7,071 nucleotides of DNA from Candidatus Zixiibacteriota bacterium (lineage in GTDB: Bacteria; Zixibacteria; MSB-5A5; GN15; FEB-12): assembly GCA_030619345.1 (NCBI GenBank), contig JAUXBO010000120.1:1-7071 (forward strand), given 5' to 3'. The notes under the pieces are model-generated. The model was given only the letters and a program-made list of their open reading frames with translations. It ran no database searches and was not told where the DNA came from. The position numbers were made by a program, and so were the translations under genes. Position 1 is the first letter of the stretch. The number at the start of each line of letters is the position of its first letter. Shown here piece after piece: positions 1 to 5,846 of this stretch.

Positions 1-91
1 GATTGTCGCCCAGAGGGCGTACGAAATGAACTCCAAGGCTATTCAAACGGCTGAGGAGATGGCCGCGATTGCCAATAACTTGAAGAGGTAA
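1..91 (+). CDS. flgG: Flagellar distal rod protein FlgG, C-terminal end (partial)
   Basis: Only the last 29 codons are in the window; the first complete codon starts at position 2 and TAA is at 89-91. The visible peptide starts IVAQRAYEMNSKAIQTAEEM and ends ANNLKR. This is the conserved C-terminal helix of the axial rod/hook family (FlgG type), in which the AQRAYE-NSKAIQTA core forms part of the D0 coiled coil. FlgG polymerises into the distal rod that crosses the periplasm inside the P and L rings. The related rod protein FlgF has a similar end, but the NSKAIQTAEEM and NNLKR wording, plus flgA immediately downstream, favours FlgG. The stop is followed at once by the flgA start, so the two are surely cotranscribed. 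Confidence 0.9.
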   Translation, partial: IVAQRAYEMNSKAIQTAEEMAAIANNLKR

Positions 92-94
92 GTG

Positions 95-793
95 ATGAAA
101 CTGCTGACATGGATGTCAACCATACCGCTGATCCTGATCCTGACCGCGGCAGCCACCGACGCTGGCGAGCGCAACGATAACGACAAGATTCTCACCCAGC
201 GCCTTGCAGATTTATACGAACTGAATCTGCCGGAATATGAGATAGAAGTTAGATCAAACCGCTTGGGCGAGGTTGATCTTTCATCCGTCGAATTCGAATT
301 TGAGGCGCTGACTCGTCGAGACCCCTTGGGACTGTTTACGGTGGCCGTCAACTTGTCCGACACCAACGGAAAGAGCAGATCGGGGCAAGTCAGATTTTAT
401 ATCCATCGATATCAAGAAGTGCTGGTGCTCCTCGCTCGTGTAAGGCGCTCTCATGAGGTCTCAGCTGACAAGATTGAATTGCAACGGACGGAGATAACAA
501 CTCTTAAAGAGCGCCCCTTAGTTGATTTGGATCAACTGGTGGGCAAGCGTGCCGCGCGTAATCTGAGAAAGGGTGCCATTCTCACTTCCAACTGTCTGGA
601 ACAGATTCCCGATATAGAGTCTGGTCGGGAAATCTCCATCGTAATCACTGATGGGGCATGCCGGATCGTTGCTGGAGGAGTAGCTCTGCAGAACGGCGTA
701 GCCGGTGACTACATCAAAGTCAAAAACAGCTCATCAGGAAAGATACTCGTTGCCAGGGTGGTTGACAGCCGAGCTGTTGCCATAGACCTGTAA
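95..793 (+). CDS. flgA: Flagellar basal body P-ring formation chaperone FlgA
   Basis: FlgA is a periplasmic chaperone that helps FlgI subunits assemble into the P ring around the rod. The 232-residue product begins with a Sec signal peptide: a basic start, a hydrophobic core IPLILILTAAA, and likely cleavage near TDA-GE at about residue 23. After a variable N-terminal half comes the conserved C-terminal SAF-like region: GKRAARNLRKGAIL near residues 150-163, then GREISIVI, then GVAGDYIKVKNSSSGKILVA and a final V-D-S-R-A-V-A-I-D-L. This G-D-x-I-x-V-x-N-x-x-S-G-K ending is typical of FlgA. Two starts are possible, GTG at 92 and ATG at 95. I chose ATG because the AAGAGG at 83-88, inside the flgG end, is 6 nt from it but only 3 nt from GTG. 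Length is normal for the family. It lies between flgG and flgH as in many flagellar operons. Confidence 0.92.
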   Translation: MKLLTWMSTIPLILILTAAATDAGERNDNDKILTQRLADLYELNLPEYEIEVRSNRLGEVDLSSVEFEFEALTRRDPLGLFTVAVNLSDTNGKSRSGQVRFYIHRYQEVLVLLARVRRSHEVSADKIELQRTEITTLKERPLVDLDQLVGKRAARNLRKGAILTSNCLEQIPDIESGREISIVITDGACRIVAGGVALQNGVAGDYIKVKNSSSGKILVARVVDSRAVAIDL

Positions 794-823
794 CGACAAA
801 AACTCATAGGATTGAGGATAGTC

Positions 824-1411
824 ATGAAACTGAGAACACTTTGGATAATCTTATTGGTGCTGCTTCTGCTGCCGTTCACGATCAAGCTGAAGGCGGACGA
901 TTTTGGGCAGAACCAGTCGCTCTTTACCGATATCAAGGCGCACAAGGTCGGTGATATTCTGACGGTAATGATCTCCGAACGAAACAAGGCCACCAACCAG
1001 GTCTCCAATAAGACCGAAAAAACTTCCAAGGGGAGTGCTTCCGGCGGTCCCGGTACGGGTACCTTTGATTTCTTCCCAATGTTTGGAGCTGAGTCGCAGA
1101 GCAAGAACACCTTTGACGGAAAGGGAGAATCTGTTCGAAACAACAGCCTCTCGGCCCGGATATCTGTCACCGTGGTAGAAGTTCGTACCAACGGAGATTT
1201 GGTGATTGAGGGCTCCCGCACCCTGGGTATTTCCAGTGACAAGGAGACAATCGTTCTAACCGGCGTTGTTCGTCAGAAAGATATTTCGCCCGACAATACG
1301 ATCAACTCGTTTCAAATAGCCAATGCCCAGATACATTACACCGGCAAAGGTGCCTCCAACACCGGCTCCCGCCCCGGATTGCTCACCCGAATACTAACCT
1401 GGATATTTTAG
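824..1411 (+). CDS. flgH: Flagellar L-ring protein FlgH
   Basis: FlgH forms the L ring, the outer-membrane bushing around the distal rod. The 195-residue product has an N-terminal hydrophobic export signal (LWIILLVLLLLPF, about residues 6-18) with plausible signal peptidase I cleavage after KLKA (residue 24). Family landmarks follow: SLFTDIKAHKVGDILTV, the NTFDGKGESVRNN segment, ARISVTVVEVRTNGDLVIEG, the LTGVVRQKDISPDNTI block, and a C-terminal hydrophobic LLTRILTWIF like the WL-RFF ending of other FlgH proteins. Enterobacterial FlgH is a lipoprotein anchored through an N-terminal lipobox cysteine; this protein contains no cysteine at all, so it cannot be lipidated that way. An in-frame TTG at 812 is possible, but GAGG at 814-817 is 6 nt before ATG 824, which fixes the start. 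It is 30 nt downstream of flgA and shorter than E. coli FlgH (232 residues). Confidence 0.93.
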   Translation: MKLRTLWIILLVLLLLPFTIKLKADDFGQNQSLFTDIKAHKVGDILTVMISERNKATNQVSNKTEKTSKGSASGGPGTGTFDFFPMFGAESQSKNTFDGKGESVRNNSLSARISVTVVEVRTNGDLVIEGSRTLGISSDKETIVLTGVVRQKDISPDNTINSFQIANAQIHYTGKGASNTGSRPGLLTRILTWIF

Positions 1412-1420
1412 GAGAAGATG

Positions 1421-2557
1421 ATGCAAAGAACTCTCATGAATCATCTGACCTCTCCGGCCTGTCTGGCGCTGGTTGTTTGGCTGGTCCTGATGCTGGTGCC
1501 ACCTGTGGATGCCGCCAAAGTCAGAGTTAAAGACATTTGCAGTTTCCAGAATAAGTCAGAAACCGACCTGATCGGATTCGGTCTCATTATAGGTTTGGAT
1601 GGAACCGGAGATGGCAATGGAACGCAGTTCACAACGCAGTCGCTGGTAAATATGATGGAGCGGATGGGGCTGACTGTTGACGCCAAAAAGGTGAAAGTCA
1701 AGAATGTCGCCGCCGTCATGGTTACGGCAAGAATCTCCAGCAATCAGACAGTTGGAAGTTATTTTGACATTACGGTGTCGTCCGTAGGTGACGCCAACTC
1801 ACTACAGGGCGGAACTCTTCTTATGACCCCCCTGTCGGCACCGAATGGAACTGTCTATGCCTCGTGCCAGGGACCGATCTCAATCGGTGGCTTCAATGTT
1901 CAGGTCGATGAGAGTAATCGAATAGTAAATAACTACACGTTGGTAGGGCGAGTGCCGGGGGGTGGCAAAATTATTACAGCCCTTCCCAAGACAGAATTTA
2001 ATGACCGTGAAGTTGTCCTGTCACTTTTAGACCCGGACTTTACCACCGCGCACCGAATTGCAGAGAGAATCAACATTGTCTATGGTCTAACTGCTTATCC
2101 GGTCGATGCTGGTTCGGTACGTATTGATATTCCCGACTCACTAAGTCACCCGGTTACCAAGATGAAATTCATGTCCGATGTTGGACAGTTGAGAGTCGTT
2201 CCCGACAACATCGCACGGGTAGTGATTAACGAAAAGACCGGCACTATCGTGGCGGGAAAGCATGTAACGATTGAACCGGTCGCGATTGCTCACGGTACGA
2301 TCACGGTTGACATAAGATCGACGCCGGTCATTTCTCAGCCGGAGCCGTTCAGCGGTGGCGAGACAATCGTGACCCAGGACGCCCAGATAAGTGTCAATAA
2401 TGAAGCGGCCCGCGTGACTCATCTCAAAGGGTCGGTTTATCTAAGCGATATTGCCAAAGCGCTCAATAAGATTGGCGCCACCCCCCGTGATATTATAGCA
2501 ATTTTTCAGGCCCTGAAACAGGCCGGAGCGCTGAGGGCGGAACTGGTAATACTCTAA
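1421..2557 (+). CDS. flgI: Flagellar P-ring protein FlgI
   Basis: FlgI subunits build the P ring in the peptidoglycan layer, assisted by FlgA. The 378-residue product has a signal peptide (hydrophobic ACLALVVWLVLMLVPP, likely cleavage VDA-AK near residue 32). The mature protein opens with KVRVKDICSFQ and then shows the family hallmarks LIGFGLIIGLDGTGD, QFTTQSLVNMM, VKNVAAVMVTARI, VSSVGDANSLQGGTLLMTPL and a C-terminal LNKIGATPRDIIAIFQALK-AGAL segment. Length matches the family (E. coli 365). Two ATGs occur in tandem (1418 and 1421). AGGAG at 1410-1414 is 6 nt from the second and 3 nt from the first, so I prefer 1421; the products differ by one Met. The mature protein has two cysteines (in KDICSF and YASCQG). 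Whether they pair, as reported for enteric FlgI, is not visible here. The stop overlaps the flgJ start by one base (TAATG). Confidence 0.96.
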   Translation: MQRTLMNHLTSPACLALVVWLVLMLVPPVDAAKVRVKDICSFQNKSETDLIGFGLIIGLDGTGDGNGTQFTTQSLVNMMERMGLTVDAKKVKVKNVAAVMVTARISSNQTVGSYFDITVSSVGDANSLQGGTLLMTPLSAPNGTVYASCQGPISIGGFNVQVDESNRIVNNYTLVGRVPGGGKIITALPKTEFNDREVVLSLLDPDFTTAHRIAERINIVYGLTAYPVDAGSVRIDIPDSLSHPVTKMKFMSDVGQLRVVPDNIARVVINEKTGTIVAGKHVTIEPVAIAHGTITVDIRSTPVISQPEPFSGGETIVTQDAQISVNNEAARVTHLKGSVYLSDIAKALNKIGATPRDIIAIFQALKQAGALRAELVIL

Positions 2558-3510
2558 TGATCACCACAATTAACAACTTAGCTCCCGCTCCCGTTCCGAG
2601 GAGCGATCTGGAAAGACTCCGCGGGAAGCCCCGCGGGGACCTGGAAGCTGAGAAAACTCGTCTAAAAAAAGCGACCAAGGAATTTGAATCGCTGGTCGTT
2701 TACGAGATGCTCAAAACAATGCGCAAGACCATTCCGGAGTCCGGTTTCGCCAAGGATTCGCCGTTCTCGGGGGGGATGGGCAAAGACATTTTTGAACAGA
2801 TGTTTGATATGCAATTGTCGCGTCAGGTATCGGGTGGCGGCAAACAGTCCATATCAGAGATGCTTTATAAACAGGTAGAGAAAGTATTGGAGGCGCAATA
2901 CCGCACCGAGGACGAGACTGGTGAATTTAAGCCACTTCATGGTCCCGCAAAGGAATTCGCGCCACCTTCTACAGCAAACTGCATTGAGACACCAAAACAC
3001 AGTATCAAGATTTCACCCGCCGAGAAAAAGATAATCGCCAAGGTGTTGCCAAAAACGACAGGTCCGACGGACCCGGTTTGGAAACGGTATCAGACTGAAA
3101 TCGACCGTGCAGCAAAAGAAAGCGGTCTGGATTCGGCTCTTATCGTTTCAGTTATCAAGGCTGAGTCAAGCGGAGACCCGAATGCGGTTTCTCCCGCAGG
3201 TGCGTCTGGCTTGATGCAGTTAATAGACTCAACCGCATCACAATACGGAGTGAGTGATCGATTTGATCCGGCTCAAAATGTGAGCGGAGGAGCCCGCTAT
3301 CTAAAAGATATGCTTGACCGTTATGGCAGCCTTAAACTCGCTCTGGCGGCGTACAATGCGGGTCCGGGCAATGTTGACCGATACGGTGGGGTACCGCCTT
3401 TTGATGAAACTAATCGCTACATAGATAAGGTAATTGGCTTTTTAGATGAACTGAACGATGTGACGACCGCGTCACGACCTAAAGAGGTATGGGAAAAATC
3501 CGATAATTAG
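2557..3510 (+). CDS. flgJ: Flagellar rod assembly protein FlgJ fused to an SLT lytic transglycosylase
   Basis: This is a two-domain protein of 317 residues. The N-terminal rod-binding/scaffold domain (about 34-113) has the conserved KKATKEFESLVVYEMLKTMR and a GKDIFEQMFDMQLSRQ segment. A variable, charged and proline-containing linker (about 114-172) leads to a GH23-type SLT domain (about 175-297). Its landmarks are the catalytic glutamate E203 in the ES motif, PAGASGLMQL (213-222) and AYNAGPGNV (265-273). FlgJ caps the growing rod, and the enzyme part cuts peptidoglycan so the rod can pass. In Salmonella the enzyme domain is a different one, a glucosaminidase. No signal peptide is present, as expected for a protein exported by the flagellar type III apparatus. 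The start lacks a well-placed ribosome site and uses TAATG overlap with flgI, so translation is probably coupled. The 3' end contains a candidate sigma-28 promoter. Confidence 0.93.
   Translation: MITTINNLAPAPVPRSDLERLRGKPRGDLEAEKTRLKKATKEFESLVVYEMLKTMRKTIPESGFAKDSPFSGGMGKDIFEQMFDMQLSRQVSGGGKQSISEMLYKQVEKVLEAQYRTEDETGEFKPLHGPAKEFAPPSTANCIETPKHSIKISPAEKKIIAKVLPKTTGPTDPVWKRYQTEIDRAAKESGLDSALIVSVIKAESSGDPNAVSPAGASGLMQLIDSTASQYGVSDRFDPAQNVSGGARYLKDMLDRYGSLKLALAAYNAGPGNVDRYGGVPPFDETNRYIDKVIGFLDELNDVTTASRPKEVWEKSDN
2617..2638 (+). other. GC-only stem-loop inside the 5' part of flgJ
   Basis: CCGCGGG at 2619-2625 and CCCGCGG at 2630-2636 are perfect inverse complements separated by a 4-base loop (AAGC). 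The stem extends by a T-G wobble and a C-G pair to 2617/2638. It begins 60 nt after the flgJ start and encodes the LRGKPRG stretch, just before the conserved rod-binding domain. No T tract follows, so it is not an intrinsic terminator. It could slow ribosomes, protect an mRNA 3' end or do nothing; the repeated Arg-Gly codons alone could produce it. The structure is seen in the sequence; any role is inference. Confidence 0.45.
3480..3506 (+). promoter_or_regulatory. Candidate sigma-28 (FliA/SigD) promoter for flgN-flgK-csrA-flgL
   Basis: TAAA at 3480-3483, a spacer of exactly 15 nt, then TCCGATAA at 3499-3506. The enteric flagellar sigma factor consensus is TAAA-N15-GCCGATAA, so the -35 core matches 4 of 4, the -10 matches 7 of 8, and the spacing is exact. 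It lies within the last codons of flgJ. The predicted start of transcription, about 7 nt past the -10 element, falls near 3513, just beyond the flgJ stop and about 28 nt before the flgN ATG. The genes downstream (FlgK/FlgL chaperone and the junction proteins) are classic late sigma-28 targets, which supports the call. It rests on one motif match without experimental data. Confidence 0.75.
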
Positions 3511-3540
3511 AAAGCACTATAAATACCAGAGATATGGGAT

Positions 3541-4026
3541 ATGGTAAACAAACTAATAGACATATTGGGCAGGGAAGCCGAGATTTTCGAGTCATTCCTG
3601 ACGTTGCTTGAAGAGCAACAACTACACTTGGTGAATAATGATGTCGAAAAGCTTAAGCAGGTAACTGAACGGCAGCGTGAACGTGTCGTTGAGAGTCAGC
3701 TATGCAATAAAGAGCGAGTGGAACTGGTTGAAAAAATCAGAGTAGCCAATGCTATTGACGGGGATATCAATATTACCCGCCTGCTCGATATTGTTGACAA
3801 GAACCAGGCTGAGCGCCTCACCCAGTTGCGCGATTTGATTCTGTCACTACAGGACCAAATTACGAAAATGCGAAATCAGAACGCTCTCCTACTTAATCGC
3901 TCCCGCGAATACATCTCCAGGATGATGACCATGCTTTCAAAGATTCATCAACCTGAGGGTGGTTACGATTCAGTTGGGAACAAAGATGGACATGGCTCAG
4001 CCGTGGCCGTGGATAGGAGAATCTGA
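3541..4026 (+). CDS. flgN: Flagellar export chaperone FlgN (for FlgK/FlgL)
   Basis: The product is a 161-residue, mostly helical, highly charged protein typical of FlgN (family usually about 140-160 residues). FlgN is a cytoplasmic chaperone that binds the C-terminal helices of the junction proteins FlgK and FlgL and delivers them to the export gate. Long amphipathic helices cover about residues 1-70 and 77-136, with FlgN-like stretches near the start (LIDILGREAEIFESFLTLLE) and NALLLNRSREYISRMMTML at 114-132. A flexible tail (137-161, beginning HQPEGGYDSVGNKDG) follows, as in other FlgN proteins where this end contacts clients. The name rests on this pattern and on direct 1-nt overlap with flgK (TGATG). 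The ATG is the only start in frame after the stop at 3520. Its ribosome site is weak (AGAG at 3528-3531, 9 nt upstream). The first upstream sigma-28-like promoter is 35 nt away. Confidence 0.85.
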   Translation: MVNKLIDILGREAEIFESFLTLLEEQQLHLVNNDVEKLKQVTERQRERVVESQLCNKERVELVEKIRVANAIDGDINITRLLDIVDKNQAERLTQLRDLILSLQDQITKMRNQNALLLNRSREYISRMMTMLSKIHQPEGGYDSVGNKDGHGSAVAVDRRI

Positions 4027-5420
4027 TGCCAGGATTATTTCAGGGCCTTGAAATAGGCAAGCGTGCATTACTTTCTACCCAGGTAGTATTGCAGACCATT
4101 GGCCACAACGTTGCCAATGTTAATACTCCCGGCTATTCACGGCAGAGAGTCAACATAAATACGACCTTTCCCGAGTTATCTGCTCATGGACCAATCGGTA
4201 GTGGGGTTCAGGTTCGCGATGTACGTCATGTACGCGATCTGTTCCTGGGTGCCCAACTCAGGCGAGAAAGCAAGTCACTGGGACAATGGTCTTACAAAGA
4301 AAAAGTAATGGGGCAGGTCGAGGCGCTATTTAACGAACCACACGATAATACTCTCTCGGACCAGATGAATGAATTCTGGAACGGATGGTCGGCCCTTGCC
4401 ACCGACAATACCGGCGTCTCTCGAAAAGCGTTGATCACAGCAGCGGTCCAACTCACTAATGGATTTCATCAACTGGCTGGAGAGCTTCAAACTCTGCGTG
4501 ATTCTATTGATCGCGACATGGTGAATATCACGGCTCAAGTCAACAGCAAGTCCCGCGAGGTAGCTCGTCTCAATAAGTTGATTGCCACTCAAGAAGCCGG
4601 TGGTGATCGAGCCAATGATCTCAGGGATGCCCGCGACCTGCTTGTCGACCAAATGTCACAATATGTAGATATCAACACGGTCGAAGATAAACTCGGGAAT
4701 TTGATTGTTTATGTGGGAGCAATGACCATTGTAGATGGTCCTGATACGCTTCCGATAGAAGCCAAATCGGAAAACGTTGGCGGTGTTCTCACTCATAAAT
4801 TGGTCTGGGAAGGCAGCAATGTGGAGCTAACCAATCTCAACGGTCAGCTAAAAGGTTTGATCGATTCTCGTGATGAAATCATTCCGCGCTATCTTGAGGA
4901 GCTTCACACCCTGGCCAGTACAATAGTCCGGGAAGTGAATTCAATTCACCGCACCGGCTATGGGATGAACGATACGACCGGTGTTGATTTTTTTGAAACA
5001 AGCTCCACGGATGCCTTCAATATAAGAGTAAATAGTGATCTTTTAGCGGACTCAAGTTTGGTTGCGGCAGCCGAGGCACCGGATTCTCCGGCTGACAATC
5101 GGTTGGCTGTGGCCATGTCGGAACTTCAGGACAAGAAGGTCTTTTTCAGTAATAGCAGTACGATTAGCGATTATTACAACAGTCTTGTTGCCAATCTCGG
5201 AGTCGAGACCAATGAGGCAATGTCATTCACAGCAAATTATGAACTATTAGTAAATCAGGTCCATAACTCAAAGATGGCCGTAGAAGGCGTATCAATCGAC
5301 GAGGAAATGGCCAATATGATAAAATTTCAACATGCCTATGACGCAGCCGCGCGCGTGATCACAACTATGGATCAGGCTCTCGACACTGTTATCAACGGAA
5401 TGGGAATAGTTGGTCGATGA
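4026..5420 (+). CDS. flgK: Flagellar hook-associated protein 1 FlgK
   Basis: FlgK is the first hook-filament junction protein, exported after the hook is complete. The 464-residue product has the conserved N-terminal D0/D1 region (MPGLFQGLEIGKRALLSTQ, then the IGHNVANVNTPGYSRQRV signature at about 25-42, and GSGVQVRDVRHVRDLFLGAQLR). It also has NEFWNGWSALATD near 115-127 and the ANDLRDARDLLVDQMSQYVDI segment near 196-216. The C-terminal helix reads VEGVSIDEEMANMIKFQHAY and then ends ARVITTMDQALDTVINGMG, the standard FlgK D0 end. At 464 residues it is shorter than E. coli FlgK (547), so the variable outer domain is reduced, but both conserved ends are intact. The start is supported by AGGAGA at 4015-4020, 5 nt before the ATG that overlaps the flgN stop by one base. 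Confidence 0.96.
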   Translation: MPGLFQGLEIGKRALLSTQVVLQTIGHNVANVNTPGYSRQRVNINTTFPELSAHGPIGSGVQVRDVRHVRDLFLGAQLRRESKSLGQWSYKEKVMGQVEALFNEPHDNTLSDQMNEFWNGWSALATDNTGVSRKALITAAVQLTNGFHQLAGELQTLRDSIDRDMVNITAQVNSKSREVARLNKLIATQEAGGDRANDLRDARDLLVDQMSQYVDINTVEDKLGNLIVYVGAMTIVDGPDTLPIEAKSENVGGVLTHKLVWEGSNVELTNLNGQLKGLIDSRDEIIPRYLEELHTLASTIVREVNSIHRTGYGMNDTTGVDFFETSSTDAFNIRVNSDLLADSSLVAAAEAPDSPADNRLAVAMSELQDKKVFFSNSSTISDYYNSLVANLGVETNEAMSFTANYELLVNQVHNSKMAVEGVSIDEEMANMIKFQHAYDAAARVITTMDQALDTVINGMGIVGR

Positions 5421-5452
5421 TAATGCGAATCTGCGGAATGAGTAAAGATAGC

Positions 5453-5460
5453 CAAGGAGG
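5453..5460 (+). promoter_or_regulatory. Strong csrA ribosome-binding site overlapping a CsrA-type target motif
   Basis: CAAGGAGG ends 5 nt before the csrA GTG start and is the most complete Shine-Dalgarno sequence in the window. The same bases contain CAAGGA, matching the CARGGA core of the consensus CsrA RNA target. A second GGA lies at 5435-5437 in the same 45-nt leader, about 21 nt upstream, a spacing that one CsrA dimer could bridge. CsrA blocking its own ribosome-binding site is known in E. coli. Here autoregulation is inference from the motif; any good Shine-Dalgarno sequence contains GGA, so chance is a real alternative. Confidence 0.5.
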
Positions 5461-5465
5461 GTTAA

Positions 5466-5804
5466 GTGCTGATTCTAACACGGAGGTTAGGTGAGTCCAT
5501 CACTATTGGAGACAACATAAGAATTTCGGTGTTGGGCGTTAGCGGTCGTCAGGTGCGAATTGGCATCGACGCTCCCAGTGATGTAGTCGTACACCGGGAA
5601 GAAGTGTACGTCCGCATCCAGGAAGAAAACCGCAGAGCCGCTCAGGTTATGAAAAAGGATCTGTCCAGTGTGGTTAGTCTGACCAAAGACAAGATTACTG
5701 GAAAATCTAGGAAGAATGCCAACAAACCGGAAATTGAATTCAAGAAAGACGACGGACAGAACCGACGAAATCGGCGTCCACGTCGTGATGACAGGCGCAC
5801 CTGA
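5466..5804 (+). CDS. csrA: Translational regulator CsrA with long basic C-terminal extension
   Basis: CsrA is a homodimeric RNA-binding protein that blocks or stabilises mRNAs by gripping GGA motifs, and in many bacteria it controls flagellin or motility. Residues 1-60 are a full CsrA core: MLILTRRLGESITIGD, then LGVSGRQVRIGIDAPSDV and VVHREEVYVRIQEE, closely parallel to E. coli CsrA. The RNA-contacting L4 and R44 are both kept. E. coli CsrA stops at 61 residues; this one continues to 112. The tail is lysine- and arginine-rich, with Arg pairs at 100-101, 103-104, 106-107 and 110-111, and is probably disordered. The start is GTG behind the strong AAGGAGG at 5454-5460. The gene sits 45 nt after flgK and 42 nt before flgL, whereas csrA more often follows flgL, frequently with fliW. 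No fliW is visible in the window. Confidence 0.95.
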   Translation: MLILTRRLGESITIGDNIRISVLGVSGRQVRIGIDAPSDVVVHREEVYVRIQEENRRAAQVMKKDLSSVVSLTKDKITGKSRKNANKPEIEFKKDDGQNRRNRRPRRDDRRT

Positions 5805-5813
5805 TTACAGGTG
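5798..5813 (+). other. Perfect stem-loop spanning the csrA stop codon
   Basis: CACCTG (5798-5803) and CAGGTG (5808-5813) form a perfect 6-bp stem around the loop ATTA. The csrA stop TGA (5802-5804) lies within the 5' arm and loop. No T run follows (the next bases are AGCCGG), so this is unlikely to be an intrinsic terminator. A GGA at 5818-5820 follows in the flgL leader, which ends with the ribosome site AAAGG (5835-5839). The element could mark an mRNA processing or stability boundary between csrA and flgL, or be coincidental. The pairing is seen directly; the role is not. Confidence 0.45.
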
Positions 5814-5846
5814 AGCCGGACTGGTAAATGAGGTAAAGGCGACAAT

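Noticed and set aside
709..1242. Long minus-strand open frame over flgA/flgH (and similar minus-strand frames at 6305-6856 and elsewhere)
   Set aside because: These lie opposite well-recognised flagellar genes, have no ribosome sites or known motifs, and are typical reverse-strand shadows.
2662..2674. Run of seven A (CTA-AAA-AAA-G) in flgJ as a possible programmed frameshift site
   Set aside because: The -1 frame ends within a few codons, no strong stimulatory structure follows it, and the main frame encodes an intact two-domain protein.
3518..3524. TATAAAT before flgN as a sigma-70 -10 box
   Set aside because: No TTGACA-like -35 lies at 16-18 nt upstream; the sigma-28 motif explains the region better.
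4214..4237. Local repeat with GTAC twice and CGCGAT twice in flgK
   Set aside because: It encodes the conserved V-R-D-V-R-H-V-R-D stretch of FlgK, and the imperfect pairing is explained by repeated Val-Arg-Asp codons.
5411..5426. GG...GC arrangement before csrA resembling sigma-54 -24/-12
   Set aside because: The GG-to-GC distance is one base too long and the rest of the consensus is missing.
5423..5494. Short 23-codon reading frame starting right after the flgK stop and overlapping the csrA start
   Set aside because: It has no ribosome site and the peptide shows no recognisable feature; the leader is better explained by the csrA ribosome site.
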